Source: Bacteroides sp. CAG:144 (GTDB lineage Bacteria > Bacteroidota > Bacteroidia > Bacteroidales > UBA11471). Taken from it: a stretch of DNA of 40,002 nt. The translations under genes were made by a program, and so were the position numbers. Shown here piece after piece: positions 18,143 to 26,618 of the stretch; position 1 is the first letter of the stretch; every line of letters starts with the position of its first letter. Location of the stretch: contig HF999710.1 in NCBI GenBank assembly GCA_000434215.1, positions 50,020 to 90,021 on the forward strand, read 5' to 3'. Below the pieces are notes generated by a model that saw only the letters and a list, made by a program, of their open reading frames with translations, was not told the DNA's origin and did not search any database.

Positions 18143-19039
18143 ATGAAGAAGCATATTTTACAAAATATTTGTCTGGCTCCATTCGGTCTTTTCCTGCGGA
18201 TAGTGGCTCTGCTTCCTCTCCGCATCTTATATATTTTATCAGATCTGCTTTATCCGTTGGTCTATTACATAGGCCGTTATAGGCTGCACATCGTGCGCAA
18301 GAACCTGAAAAACGCATTCCCTCAAAATACTCCGCAAGAACGCAAAGCCATCGAACGACGATTTTACCGGCATTTTTGCGATTATTTCTTCGAAACGATC
18401 AAGTTATTGCACATCTCCGACGATGAGATGCGCAGACGCATGCAATTCGTCAATGCGGAATTATTAGAATCGACGCTCAACAGCGGGCGTTCGGTTATCA
18501 TGATGTTGGGACATTACGGCAACTGGGAATATATCTCGTCGATCTCCCTATGGATAAATACCCCGAATACCCGTTTGGGGCAGATCTACCGCCCGTTGAA
18601 AAACGAATGGTTCGACCGGTTATTCCTGAAAATACGCTCCCGCTTCGGTCTTACCTGCATACCCAAAGCCGGTACGCTGCGCTCCCTCCTGTCGGTACGC
18701 GCATCGGGCAAACAATCGGGAACCGGATTCATTTCGGATCAAACGCCATCACCTGCCAATATACATCACTGGACAACGTTCCTCAACCAAGATACTCCGG
18801 TATTCACCGGCGGAGAAATTATTGCCAAAAAACTCGACATCGCCGTCATGTACTTCGACGTCGAAGTCATAAAACGGGGATATTACCGAGCCACCATACG
18901 GGAAATAGAACTCGATCCGCGTACTCGTCCCAACTTCGAAATCACCGACCGATACATCGGGCTGATGGAACAAACGATACTCCGAGCCCCAGAGTATTGG
19001 CTTTGGACCCACAACCGCTGGAAACACCGGCATTTATAA
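18143..19039 (+). CDS. LpxL/HtrB-like lipid A acyltransferase
   Basis: The 298-residue product belongs to the lysophospholipid/lipid A late acyltransferase family. The catalytic motif H-x4-E is at His124-Glu129 in GHYGNWE. An N-terminal hydrophobic helix (about 10-45, LAPFGLFLRIVALLPLRILYIL) would anchor it to the inner membrane. It likely adds a secondary acyl chain to the lipid A precursor from acyl-ACP. The segment FISDQTPSP, conserved in this family, is present, and the ending EYWLWTHNRWKHR is typical. It lies between mtaB (6 bases) and a glycosyltransferase (9 bases), so an envelope-glycolipid role for the pair is reasonable inference. Confidence 0.92.
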   Translation: MKKHILQNICLAPFGLFLRIVALLPLRILYILSDLLYPLVYYIGRYRLHIVRKNLKNAFPQNTPQERKAIERRFYRHFCDYFFETIKLLHISDDEMRRRMQFVNAELLESTLNSGRSVIMMLGHYGNWEYISSISLWINTPNTRLGQIYRPLKNEWFDRLFLKIRSRFGLTCIPKAGTLRSLLSVRASGKQSGTGFISDQTPSPANIHHWTTFLNQDTPVFTGGEIIAKKLDIAVMYFDVEVIKRGYYRATIREIELDPRTRPNFEITDRYIGLMEQTILRAPEYWLWTHNRWKHRHL

Positions 19040-19048
19040 TTCCTCTCC

Positions 19049-20047
19049 ATGAAAAAAGTAGCAGTCGTCATACTTAACTGGAACGGACTCGATCTGATGA
19101 AAGAGTTTCTGCCCTCGATATGTGCCCATACACCGACCGACATAGCCGACGTCGTTGTTGCCGATAACGGTTCGACCGACGGTTCGGTCGAGTGGTTAAA
19201 AAGAAACCACCCCGATGTGATACTTCTCGAAATGGAAGAAAATCACGGTTATGCCCGAGGATACAATCTTGCCATAAAAAAACTGCCATACCCTTACGTC
19301 GTCCTTCTTAACTCTGATGTCGAGGCCTCTCCCGATTGGCTTACACCATTGTTCGACTTCTGCGAGTCCCATCCCGATGTAGGTGCATGCCAACCCAAAC
19401 TACTTGCTTACCGAGACAAAAAGGCGTTTGAATATGCTGGTGCGGCAGGCGGATTTCTCGATAAATACGGCTATCCCTACTGTCGGGGACGCATCTTCTT
19501 CTCTATCGAAAACGATGAAGGACAATACGACTCGCCGGCCGAAATTTTTTGGGCGACGGGAGCCTGTCTCTTTATCCGTCGGGAGGTATACCTGAAAGCC
19601 GGAGGCCTCGACGAAAGTTTCTTTGCCCACATGGAGGAAATAGATCTCTGCTGGCGTGTCAAATTATTGGGATACAAAATATACACCGTACCGCAAAGCC
19701 ACATGTACCATCTCGGAGGCGCCACGCTTTCGGCCAGCGAACCGCGCAAGACCTACCTCAATTTTCGCAACAATCTGCTGATGCTCTATAAAAACCTTCC
19801 GAAAAACGAAGGTCGCAGAATTCTCATCATACGCCGATTGCTCGACACGATCGCCCTCGCCCGATATATCGCCGGAGGAGAATGGCAGCACGCTCGCGCT
19901 GTATGGCTCGCCCACAATCACTTCCGTAAAGAGCGCAAACGCTATCACGAACAGCCCGATACCAACATACTGAAAAAAACGCCCGAAGGCCGCCGGAACA
20001 TCGTCATCGACTATTTCATACGCCGAAAACACACCTATCGCCCATAG
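19049..20047 (+). CDS. Family 2 glycosyltransferase
   Basis: The 332-residue product is a GT2 (GT-A fold) enzyme of the rhamnosyltransferase-like group. It starts with VAVVILNWNGLDL, has the nucleotide-binding ADNGSTDGS, the metal site LLNSDVEAS (DxD-like), and an acceptor-side FFAHMEEIDLCWRVKLLGY. There are no clear membrane segments, so it probably acts on the inner face of the membrane on a lipid-linked or lipid A-associated sugar; the sugar donor is unknown. It is the last gene of the mtaB-acyltransferase unit. The basic C-terminus (KERKRYHE, IRRKHTYRP) could contact membrane lipid. A 66-base convergent gap follows with no visible terminator. Confidence 0.9.
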   Translation: MKKVAVVILNWNGLDLMKEFLPSICAHTPTDIADVVVADNGSTDGSVEWLKRNHPDVILLEMEENHGYARGYNLAIKKLPYPYVVLLNSDVEASPDWLTPLFDFCESHPDVGACQPKLLAYRDKKAFEYAGAAGGFLDKYGYPYCRGRIFFSIENDEGQYDSPAEIFWATGACLFIRREVYLKAGGLDESFFAHMEEIDLCWRVKLLGYKIYTVPQSHMYHLGGATLSASEPRKTYLNFRNNLLMLYKNLPKNEGRRILIIRRLLDTIALARYIAGGEWQHARAVWLAHNHFRKERKRYHEQPDTNILKKTPEGRRNIVIDYFIRRKHTYRP

Positions 20048-20113
20048 CTTTTTACCGGAATAACATCGACAGAAAGATAAATAATAAATGGCTGATACAA
20101 AAGCACGGATACT

Positions 20114-20758
20114 CTATTCGACAGCCAGTGTCAATACAAAATCGGGAAGGCAGATGTAATAAATGCGGAAATGACGGTTCTGACCTGAACGAAACTCTTC
20201 CGCCTCAAAACATCGGGCTTCGCCAGAAGAAGGTGTGTACCGAAAAGGGGATATACTCAAATGCCTGGCAAAATCCACGCCTTCGATTCCCAAAATCTTA
20301 AACATCGACTCTTTGGCCGACCATAACAGCGTTGCCACGTCATCGGGCACATCGCACTTCAACATTTCCCGTTCTTCCATGCCAAGAAAACGTTCCGATA
20401 CCTTCAAAGCCCGTTTTCCCCACGTTTCAATATCAATACCGACCGGCCTGTCGGCCACCGCTACAACAACCCACCCTTGTGTGTGTGAAATAGAAATATG
20501 GACGGATTCATCGAAAATTCCGGGCTTTCCATGACGATCGTAAACGATGTCTCCCGTCTGTCCCAAACGCAACAACAACAACCGAGCCGCCAATCGCTCC
20601 CGTCGCCGCTTTTCTGCCGTAATTCCTCCGACAGCCTTTTCGCAAACACCTTTCGACTTCTCGGGAAAAAATCCGCAAAGCGTTTCGCTATCCTCAGCGA
20701 GACGCCATAAAGCAACACGCACTCCGGGAAATCGATCCAAAACAGTATAGAAAGGCAT
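20114..20758 (-). CDS. 4'-phosphopantetheinyl transferase superfamily protein
   Basis: The 214-residue product has the Sfp/AcpT core: VGIDIETWGKRALKVSERFL carrying the Mg2+ Asp and Glu, and LLWSAKESMFKILG with the conserved W-x-x-K-E. Such enzymes move phosphopantetheine from coenzyme A to a serine of an acyl or peptidyl carrier protein. An N-terminal half of similar fold (about 1-95) makes it the longer Sfp-like type rather than AcpS. Its ATG overlaps the gldD stop by one base (TGATG), so it is translationally coupled to gldD. No carrier protein or synthase is in the window; the likely substrate is the housekeeping acyl carrier protein or a lipid/polyketide carrier elsewhere. Confidence 0.9.
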   Translation of the reverse strand: MPFYTVLDRFPGVRVALWRLAEDSETLCGFFPEKSKGVCEKAVGGITAEKRRRERLAARLLLLRLGQTGDIVYDRHGKPGIFDESVHISISHTQGWVVVAVADRPVGIDIETWGKRALKVSERFLGMEEREMLKCDVPDDVATLLWSAKESMFKILGIEGVDFARHLSISPFRYTPSSGEARCFEAEEFRSGQNRHFRIYYICLPDFVLTLAVE

Positions 20759-21348
20759 CAGTTCCGTAATTGTAAGGTTTCTATCAGGCGAACTACATCG
20801 TCGGTTATATAATCGACAATCGGGGCTACGGAATCGCGTCGCACCGGAGTATCGAAATAAAGCGCACCTCGAAAAAGATACGCTGCACTATCGGTAACGA
20901 CAAACTGCAACGGCGTAGCCGCTTGTCCCGATAAATTGTATAAAACGGCATATACACGACGTTCATCATCGGCATAACTTTGCGCCGTGATCGATGACGC
21001 TTTTGCAGCATGCACATATACCAAATCGCGGCTTTCGGCATAAAAAGCCTCTTTGTTTTCGGTCGTCAGGGCAACATAACTGCACCACAAAGTTGCGCCA
21101 TAATGAGGATAGACAATATTGACCCATAACGGCGAGGCTACATCTCGCTCAAAAGCCGCCTGAGAAGGAATCTCAAAAGAGAGAGGGAAATACGGGTATA
21201 TACGCCGATAAACCGTATCGACACGTTCGATACGCATAAAGCCCTCGGGCCGAGGTATATCCCCCCGTCCCGAACGACATCCCGTCCCGAACAACAAAAA
21301 GAGCAATACCAAACAAACGCCCCGCCCCCTATTGCGACACATCTTCAT
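20758..21348 (-). CDS. gldD: GldD family lipoprotein
   Basis: The 196-residue product has an export signal with a lipobox-like FGTGC (Cys24) and the GldD signature: PRPEGFMRIERVDTVYRRI, FPLSFEIPSQAAFER, WVNIVYPHYGATLWCSYVAL, and a C-terminal LRGALYFDTPVRRDS region. GldD is a lipid-anchored envelope protein required for gliding in Flavobacterium, but it is also kept in non-gliding Bacteroidetes, so its basic function is still open. The start lies 20 bases inside gldE and the stop overlaps the phosphopantetheinyl transferase start. The gldE-gldD order matches the cluster known from gliding species. Confidence 0.9.
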   Translation of the reverse strand: MKMCRNRGRGVCLVLLFLLFGTGCRSGRGDIPRPEGFMRIERVDTVYRRIYPYFPLSFEIPSQAAFERDVASPLWVNIVYPHYGATLWCSYVALTTENKEAFYAESRDLVYVHAAKASSITAQSYADDERRVYAVLYNLSGQAATPLQFVVTDSAAYLFRGALYFDTPVRRDSVAPIVDYITDDVVRLIETLQLRN

Positions 21349-22654
21349 CTTCTATCGTTACTTTTACTTTCTCGATACGATACTTATCTATTTCAAGAAT
21401 CTGGAACGAGAAACGCCCAAGACGTACCCGGTCAAGAGGTTTGGGAAAATCTTCCGTAACAAAGAGAATCAGGCCTGCCAATGTTTCCACATCATCATCG
21501 ATATGAAATTCTTCGGGATCGGCGTGTACCACTTCATAAAAATCTTCAAGCGGAATTTTAGCCTGAAATATATAATGACGATCGTCGATACACGTATACA
21601 GAGGTTCGTCCTCATCGTACTCGTCGCTAATCTCCCCGACAATTTCTTCGAGAACATCTTCGAGCGTAACGATTCCCGACGTACCGCCAAACTCATCGAC
21701 CACCACCGCCATGTGTATTTTCTGCCTGCGGAAATCTTCAAGCAGGTCGTCTATCATCTTATCTTCGGGAACGAAATAAGCAGGACGCAAAAGGTGCCGC
21801 CAGTCAAAATCATCGCCCCGGGAAACAAAGGGTAATAAATCTTTGATGTAGATAATCCCTTTGATGTTGTCCTGAGAACCGTCATAAACGGGAATACGAG
21901 AATATCCAGTCTCGACTACGACCCGAAGCAAAGAACTAAAATCGATATGGATATCGACATCGGTCAGGTCGGTACGCGCCGTCATAATCTCCTGAGCGGT
22001 CTTATCACCGAATCGTACGATTTCCTGCAACATCTCTTTTTCTTCGCCCGTACCGGCATGTGTCATCTCTACGGCATGAGACAGTTCGTCCATAGAAATC
22101 GACGACTCCTTATGAGCGAAGCGCTGGCTGATATATGATGCCGAGCGTACCATCAACTTCGACACTCCGCCTAAAAAAGTTTCAAGGAAAGTCAGTACCG
22201 GCACAGCTCTACGCATCATCTTCAAGCCATTCTGGCGAGCATATACTTTGGGTATAATCTCTCCGAACAATAAGATCAGGAAAACAAACAACACGAACTC
22301 AATCGCATATCCCACCCCCGGCACTCGTGAAAAATCGAAAATTTCCGATAGAAAAAAAATGCCCGACATAATCACAGCCATGTTCGCCAAATTATTTACG
22401 ATGAAAATTTCCATCATCAAATAGGGCGACCGGGACAACAAATCGGAAACACGGGTATCCCGCGGAGTTGCAGCAGAATCGATTTTCTCCATATCCCGAG
22501 AAGAAAGCGAGAAAAAGGCAATTTCAGAAGCCGACATAAAAGCCGATACTCCCAAGAAAAAAAGAGCTGAAATAAGAAATATGGCACTACTCCACGTAAT
22601 CGGAGACACCTCGATCGAAGCCCAAAAGCTCGATAAATAACTATCAGGGTCCAA
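21329..22654 (-). CDS. gldE: GldE: CNNM/CBS/CorC-domain membrane protein
   Basis: The 441-residue product has the layout of HlyC/CorC-type proteins: a DUF21/CNNM membrane domain (three long hydrophobic segments, about 20-50, 78-105, 113-135). A pair of CBS domains follows (about 215-335, with IYIKDLLPFV and VVDEFGGTSGIVTLEDVLEEIVGEI), then a C-terminal CorC/transporter-associated domain. Its place directly before gldD identifies it as GldE, which in Flavobacterium supports gliding and can compensate for weak GldD. A divalent cation transport or sensing role is known only for the wider family. The start codon is TTG (no ATG between the upstream in-frame stop and residue 40), giving MDPDSYL. 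It is first in the gldE-gldD-PPTase unit. Confidence 0.88.
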   Translation of the reverse strand: MDPDSYLSSFWASIEVSPITWSSAIFLISALFFLGVSAFMSASEIAFFSLSSRDMEKIDSAATPRDTRVSDLLSRSPYLMMEIFIVNNLANMAVIMSGIFFLSEIFDFSRVPGVGYAIEFVLFVFLILLFGEIIPKVYARQNGLKMMRRAVPVLTFLETFLGGVSKLMVRSASYISQRFAHKESSISMDELSHAVEMTHAGTGEEKEMLQEIVRFGDKTAQEIMTARTDLTDVDIHIDFSSLLRVVVETGYSRIPVYDGSQDNIKGIIYIKDLLPFVSRGDDFDWRHLLRPAYFVPEDKMIDDLLEDFRRQKIHMAVVVDEFGGTSGIVTLEDVLEEIVGEISDEYDEDEPLYTCIDDRHYIFQAKIPLEDFYEVVHADPEEFHIDDDVETLAGLILFVTEDFPKPLDRVRLGRFSFQILEIDKYRIEKVKVTIEDEDVSQ

Positions 22655-22749
22655 ACAGATAAGTTTTAGTTAAACATAACGGGACGGACTTTTCAAACCG
22701 TACCGATCGGCAAAAAAGAGATTTCAAAAATTCCTTTCCATACCGTTTG

Positions 22750-22757
22750 CAAAACTA
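22750..22757 (-). promoter_or_regulatory. Promoter -7 box for gldE-gldD-PPTase
   Basis: On the minus strand this reads TAGTTTTG, a TAnnTTTG match, giving a leader of about 90 bases before the TTG start. No clear -33 element. Confidence 0.5.
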
Positions 22758-22819
22758 ACGATATTTTGCACGTATACCCGATTGCAAGAAATGTTTTAAT
22801 ATTTTTTTACAAGAGCATA

Positions 22820-22862
22820 TATAAATAAAAACCCGGAACAAAATTCCGGGTTTTTATTTATA
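22820..22862 (-). terminator. Intrinsic terminator of ssb
   Basis: A perfect 19-base inverted repeat (22820-22838 with 22844-22862) with core AACCCGGAA and a 5-base loop lies 18 bases after the ssb stop and has T-rich flanks on both strands. Confidence 0.9.
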
Positions 22863-22880
22863 GACGTTCGTACTACTTCA

Positions 22881-23327
22881 TTAAAAAGGCAGGTCGTCCG
22901 ACGCATCAGTCGGAGTAAAAGTAGGGGTTGCAGCCGGCTGCGAAGGAGTCGCCATCGACATATTATTATTCATACTGTCTCCTGCCGGTTGGTCGCTACG
23001 ACGCCCCAAAAGCTGCATATTGTCGGCATAAATCTCGGTGATATAGCGAGTAGCACCGTCAACTTCATAATTACGAGTACGAATACGGCCCTCGATATAA
23101 AGCTGCGTTCCTTTACGCACATATTTCTCGGCCGTTTCGGCCAAACCTCGCCACAACACGATATTGTGCCATTCGGTACGATCGGGAACCTGTACTCCGG
23201 CCCGCGTCGTATAACCGCGCTCGGTGGTTGCTAACGGGAAGTTGGCCACAGCCACGTTGTTGTCGAGGTATCTTACCTCGGGGTCTTTTCCTACATTACC
23301 TATCAGGATTACTTTATTGACAGACAT
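22881..23327 (-). CDS. ssb: Single-stranded DNA-binding protein
   Basis: The 148-residue product has the SSB OB fold (about 4-110: VNKVILIGNVGKDPEVRY, TEWHNIVLWRGLAETAEKYVRKG, QLYIEGRIRTRNYEVDG). A flexible Ser/Met/Asn/Pro/Thr-rich linker follows, and the acidic tail DASDDLPF at the C-terminus recruits replication and repair partners. It binds exposed single strands in replication, recombination and repair. It has its own promoter with ideal spacing and its own terminator, so it is a separate unit from gldE although the ssb-gldE-gldD order is retained as in other Bacteroidetes. Confidence 0.96.
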   Translation of the reverse strand: MSVNKVILIGNVGKDPEVRYLDNNVAVANFPLATTERGYTTRAGVQVPDRTEWHNIVLWRGLAETAEKYVRKGTQLYIEGRIRTRNYEVDGATRYITEIYADNMQLLGRRSDQPAGDSMNNNMSMATPSQPAATPTFTPTDASDDLPF

Positions 23328-23352
23328 ATTTTTTTATTTTTACATGATTCTA

Positions 23353-23384
23353 CAAAGATAGTGCAAATCGAGGGCTATACAAAA
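23353..23384 (-). promoter_or_regulatory. Promoter for ssb
   Basis: On the minus strand TTTTG (23384-23380), 19 bases, then TATCTTTG (23360-23353) form a full Bacteroidetes promoter, 26 bases before the ATG. Confidence 0.8.
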
Positions 23385-23425
23385 TTATTTTTCTATCTGC
23401 TTCTACCCATCGTTTTTAAAAAACA

Positions 23426-23454
23426 AAATCCCTGTTCCGTGCAAACAGGGATTT
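23426..23454 (-). terminator. Terminator of the arginine/proline operon
   Basis: An 11-base stem AAATCCCTGTT (23426-23436) pairs with 23444-23454. On the minus strand it is followed by TTTTGTTTTTT. It sits 37 bases after proC and separates it from ssb. Confidence 0.82.
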
Positions 23455-23490
23455 ATGGCAAGAGAGATTCCTCCCGCATTTCTTCAATAA

Positions 23491-24261
23491 TTACAAACAA
23501 GCTTTCATCGCCCGGATAATAGCAGAAGAAAATCCGGCATGTTCCAGCTCATTGAGACCCTTGATAGTTACCCCGCCGGGAGTCGTTACCTTATCGATCT
23601 CTACGGCAGGATGAGTATCGTTGTGGAGAATAAGCTCGGCCGCTCCTTTTACCGACTCGGCAATCATTTTCATCGCCGTACCGGGCGCGATTCCCATCTC
23701 GACCCCAGCCTCGGTTGCTGCATGTATATACTTCAACACATACGCAATCCCGCATGACGTAACGATCATGGCAGCTGTCATCTGCGATTCGGGAATAATC
23801 ATCGCCAAACCCAACTCATTGAAAAGGGAAAGAATAATCTGTTCCTGTTCGGCCGATGCATTGCGAGACGATATAAGCGTCATACTCGACAATTCCGAAA
23901 TGGCCGTATTGGGAATCATTCTGAAAATCGTCCGTTCATACCCCAGACATTTTGCCAAAGCCTCGAAAGTAACCCCGGCTGCAATCGATATGACGACCTG
24001 CTCCGGCCGGAACTTAATCGATTTCACCACCATATCGATCAACCACGGTTTCACAGCCAAGATCACCCAATCGGCAACATCGACGGCTTTTTGATTGTCG
24101 GTTGTCGTATTGATACGGGAATCGAACGCTTTTAAATCGTCGAGTTTCGACAAAGACGGATTGGAAACCCAGATATCTCCGGCAGCTATCACCGTTCCTT
24201 GCGCCAATCCTTTCGCAATGGCCCCGCCCATATTTCCGGCTCCGATAATCGCAATTTTCAT
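23491..24261 (-). CDS. proC: Pyrroline-5-carboxylate reductase
   Basis: The 256-residue product reduces 1-pyrroline-5-carboxylate to proline with NAD(P)H. The Rossmann loop IGAGNMGGAIAKGL opens the protein, and the substrate/dimer region near the end reads EIDKVTTPGGVTIKGLNELEHAGF, the classical ProC signature. ATG at 24261 is chosen over GTG at 24264: it overlaps the argD stop by one base (TGATG) and gives MKIAIIGAG. It is last in the arg operon. Coexpression with arginine genes suggests that arginine- or ornithine-derived semialdehyde may feed proline, but that is inference. Confidence 0.95.
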   Translation of the reverse strand: MKIAIIGAGNMGGAIAKGLAQGTVIAAGDIWVSNPSLSKLDDLKAFDSRINTTTDNQKAVDVADWVILAVKPWLIDMVVKSIKFRPEQVVISIAAGVTFEALAKCLGYERTIFRMIPNTAISELSSMTLISSRNASAEQEQIILSLFNELGLAMIIPESQMTAAMIVTSCGIAYVLKYIHAATEAGVEMGIAPGTAMKMIAESVKGAAELILHNDTHPAVEIDKVTTPGGVTIKGLNELEHAGFSSAIIRAMKACL

Positions 24262-25397
24262 CACATCTGTTTTTTTGATAAGACTTTTTTGAACCGTTCC
24301 ATAAACTCGGCCGCATCATCGATCGTAAGTGTCAAAGGCGGCAGTAGACGGATCACATTCGTGCCCGCAACCCCCGTAAATACTTTATAATCGAAGAGCA
24401 ACGAAGTCCTCAATTCCTTGATAGACTCCTCAAATTCGATACCGATCATCAATCCGCGTCCGCGTACCTCTTTGATACCCGGCAACTGTTTCAACTGCTC
24501 GATGAGCCACGTCCCCACGCGAGCCGCATTGTCGACGAGAGCTTCTTTCTCCATAATATCGAGAACCGCAATAGCCGCAGTACATGCCAAATGATTGCCT
24601 CCGAACGTAGTACCCAACATACCATATACGGGAGTGAACATGGGACTGATAAGCAATCCGCCTATGGGAAATCCGTTTCCCATACCTTTGGCCATTGTAA
24701 TAATATCGGGACGAATACCGGCATACTGATGGGCGAAGAACTTTCCGCTACGACCGTAGCCCGACTGTATCTCATCGACAATAAGCACCGTACCCGTTTC
24801 GGTACAAATGTCCCGCAATCGGCGCAGGAACTCGTCATCGGGCAACTGTATACCACCTACCCCTTGTATGCCCTCGATCACGACAGCACACACATCGCCG
24901 GCCGACAACTCGCGACGCACAGCATCTATATCGTTCAGTGCGAGATACACAACATCGAACGTATGATTTATCGGTGCTATGATTTTGGGGTTATCGGTTA
25001 TGTTTACAGCAGCCGACGTACGGCCATGAAAAGAGTGCGCAAACGAAACGACTTTTTTCTTCCCTGTATGGAACGATGCCAGTTTCAACGCATTTTCATT
25101 GGCCTCGGCACCGGAATTGATCAGGAAGAGACTGTAATCGTCATATCCCGACGCACGGCCGAGCTTATCGGCCAATTCGATTTGCAGGGTATTGATTACC
25201 GAATTGGAATAAAACGAAAGCTGATTGAGCTGTTTCGTCAACTTTTCCACATAATAAGGATGGGTATGACCTACCGAAATTACGGCATGACCGCCGTAAA
25301 GGTCGAGATACTCGTTTCCTTTATCGTCATACACATGACAACCTTTTCCCCGGACGACATTGATATCGAAAAGAGGATATACATCAAATAATTTCAT
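24261..25397 (-). CDS. argD: N-acylornithine aminotransferase
   Basis: The 378-residue product is a class III, PLP-dependent aminotransferase. It moves the amino group from glutamate to N-acylglutamate semialdehyde in arginine synthesis. The PLP lysine is Lys237 in TMAKGMGNGFPIGG, the Asp that holds the pyridine nitrogen is in VDEIQSGYGR, and NSGAEANENALKLA binds the phosphate. In Bacteroides the intermediates are known to be N-succinylated rather than N-acetylated; whether that holds here cannot be told from this gene. It lies 22 bases after argC and overlaps proC by one base. Confidence 0.95.
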   Translation of the reverse strand: MKLFDVYPLFDINVVRGKGCHVYDDKGNEYLDLYGGHAVISVGHTHPYYVEKLTKQLNQLSFYSNSVINTLQIELADKLGRASGYDDYSLFLINSGAEANENALKLASFHTGKKKVVSFAHSFHGRTSAAVNITDNPKIIAPINHTFDVVYLALNDIDAVRRELSAGDVCAVVIEGIQGVGGIQLPDDEFLRRLRDICTETGTVLIVDEIQSGYGRSGKFFAHQYAGIRPDIITMAKGMGNGFPIGGLLISPMFTPVYGMLGTTFGGNHLACTAAIAVLDIMEKEALVDNAARVGTWLIEQLKQLPGIKEVRGRGLMIGIEFEESIKELRTSLLFDYKVFTGVAGTNVIRLLPPLTLTIDDAAEFMERFKKVLSKKQM

Positions 25398-25419
25398 AAT
25401 CGTTCGTTTTTAATCCTTA

Positions 25420-26388
25420 TCAGAATGCCGAAGGTTTCAATTTCAAACCGGCCACTTCGGTCAGGCCGAAAAGCAGATTCATATTATGTACCGCTTGTCC
25501 CGACGCACCTTTAAGCAGATTGTCTATGGCCGAAAGGATAAGCAGCTTATTTCCGTGCTTCTCGAGATGCAACAAACATTTATTGGTATTCACCACCTGT
25601 TTCAAATCGAGATTGGCATCGGTTACGAATGTAAACGAATGGTCATCGTAATACTCTTCATACAATCTGCGAATCTCTTCGAGTTCTACGGGGCATTCGG
25701 TATACATCGACACGAAAATTCCCCGGGCAAAATCTCCCCGCACGGGAATAAAATTGAGGTCGGCCGAGAAACTATGCTGCAACTGCGAGAGACTCTGCCG
25801 TATCTCGGGCAGATGCTGGTGGGTAAACGGCTTATAGACCGACATATTGTTGTTCCGCCAACTGAAATGCGATGTAGATGTCGGTTTCTGACCGGCTCCG
25901 GTACTTCCGGTAATCGCCGTAATGTGTACGGGATTATTCAACAGCAGATTTTTCGCCAACGGCAACAACCCCAATTGTATGGCCGTTGCGAAACAGCCGG
26001 GATTGGCAATGTGCCGCGCCCGGATTATACGCTTACGGTTCAACTCGGGAAGACCATACACAAAATCATGTTCGTCGCTTTCGATACGGAAATCCATCGA
26101 AAGATCGACAACTCGCAACTCGTCGGGCAAGGTATGCGTTTCCATGAACTTACGTGTATCGCCATGCGCCGTACAGAAAAAGAGACAATCGATTTCGGAC
26201 AAAGGCAATTCATCGGTAAAGATCAGATCGGTTTCTCCATAAAGTCCGCTATGCACATCGGTAATTCGGTTTCCCGCATTACTGGCACTGTTTACAAAAA
26301 CGACTTCCACATCGGGGTGATTGATGAGCAACCGCAACAACTCCCCCGCCGTATATCCGGCTCCGCCTATGATTCCAACTTTTATCAT
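25420..26388 (-). CDS. argC: N-acyl-gamma-glutamyl-phosphate reductase
   Basis: The 322-residue product has the NADP-binding start VGIIGGAGYTAGELLRLL and the active-site Cys132 in ANPGCFATAIQLGLLPL, followed by the substrate-binding GSTGAGQKPTSTSHFSWR. It reduces N-acylglutamyl phosphate to the semialdehyde, third step of arginine synthesis. ATG at 26388 gives MIKVGIIGG; an ATG three codons upstream (26397) is an alternative. Length is normal for the short ArgC type. It is preceded by the small PspC gene and followed by argD. Confidence 0.95.
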   Translation of the reverse strand: MIKVGIIGGAGYTAGELLRLLINHPDVEVVFVNSASNAGNRITDVHSGLYGETDLIFTDELPLSEIDCLFFCTAHGDTRKFMETHTLPDELRVVDLSMDFRIESDEHDFVYGLPELNRKRIIRARHIANPGCFATAIQLGLLPLAKNLLLNNPVHITAITGSTGAGQKPTSTSHFSWRNNNMSVYKPFTHQHLPEIRQSLSQLQHSFSADLNFIPVRGDFARGIFVSMYTECPVELEEIRRLYEEYYDDHSFTFVTDANLDLKQVVNTNKCLLHLEKHGNKLLILSAIDNLLKGASGQAVHNMNLLFGLTEVAGLKLKPSAF

Positions 26389-26409
26389 GAACGTCATCTT
26401 TATTTCCCG

Positions 26410-26616
26410 TCAACCCTCTATCCGAGGACGATTGGGAATTACAAACAATAAAATAATATAGAGCAATATCCCCATAAAAGCAGTAAGCAGCGAAAGCAAT
26501 ACATACACAACGCGCACCACCGTAGGGTCAACATCGAAATATTCGCCCAATCCACCGCAGATACCCGCAAAAACACGGTTATCCGACGAGCGATAGAGCC
26601 TTTTCACAGATGTCAT
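26410..26616 (-). CDS. PspC-domain small membrane protein
   Basis: The 68-residue product is a stand-alone PspC domain: the basic start KRLYRSSDNRVFAGICGGLGEYFDVDPTVVR is the domain signature, followed by one long hydrophobic segment (about 37-61, VVYVLLSLLTAFMGILLYIILLFVI). PspC proteins sit in the inner membrane and in enterobacteria take part in the phage-shock response; the short Bacteroidetes forms have no established role. It begins 2 bases after the argG stop and ends 21 bases before argC, so it is cotranscribed with arginine genes, which is unexpected. Codon use looks like the neighbours, with no sign of transfer. Confidence 0.88.
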   Translation of the reverse strand: MTSVKRLYRSSDNRVFAGICGGLGEYFDVDPTVVRVVYVLLSLLTAFMGILLYIILLFVIPNRPRIEG

Positions 26617-26618
26617 TT

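Noticed and set aside
18143..20047. A lipopolysaccharide or O-antigen gene cluster.
   Set aside because: Only one acyltransferase and one GT2 are present; no sugar-nucleotide, flippase or polymerase genes adjoin them.
20048..20113. Terminator between the convergent GT2 and PPTase genes.
   Set aside because: No stable inverted repeat with a T run could be found in the 66 bases.
25486..26451. A 321-codon plus-strand open frame opposite argC.
   Set aside because: It is the complement of a clear argC gene with intact motifs, has no recognisable domain and no promoter or signal; such antisense frames are common here.
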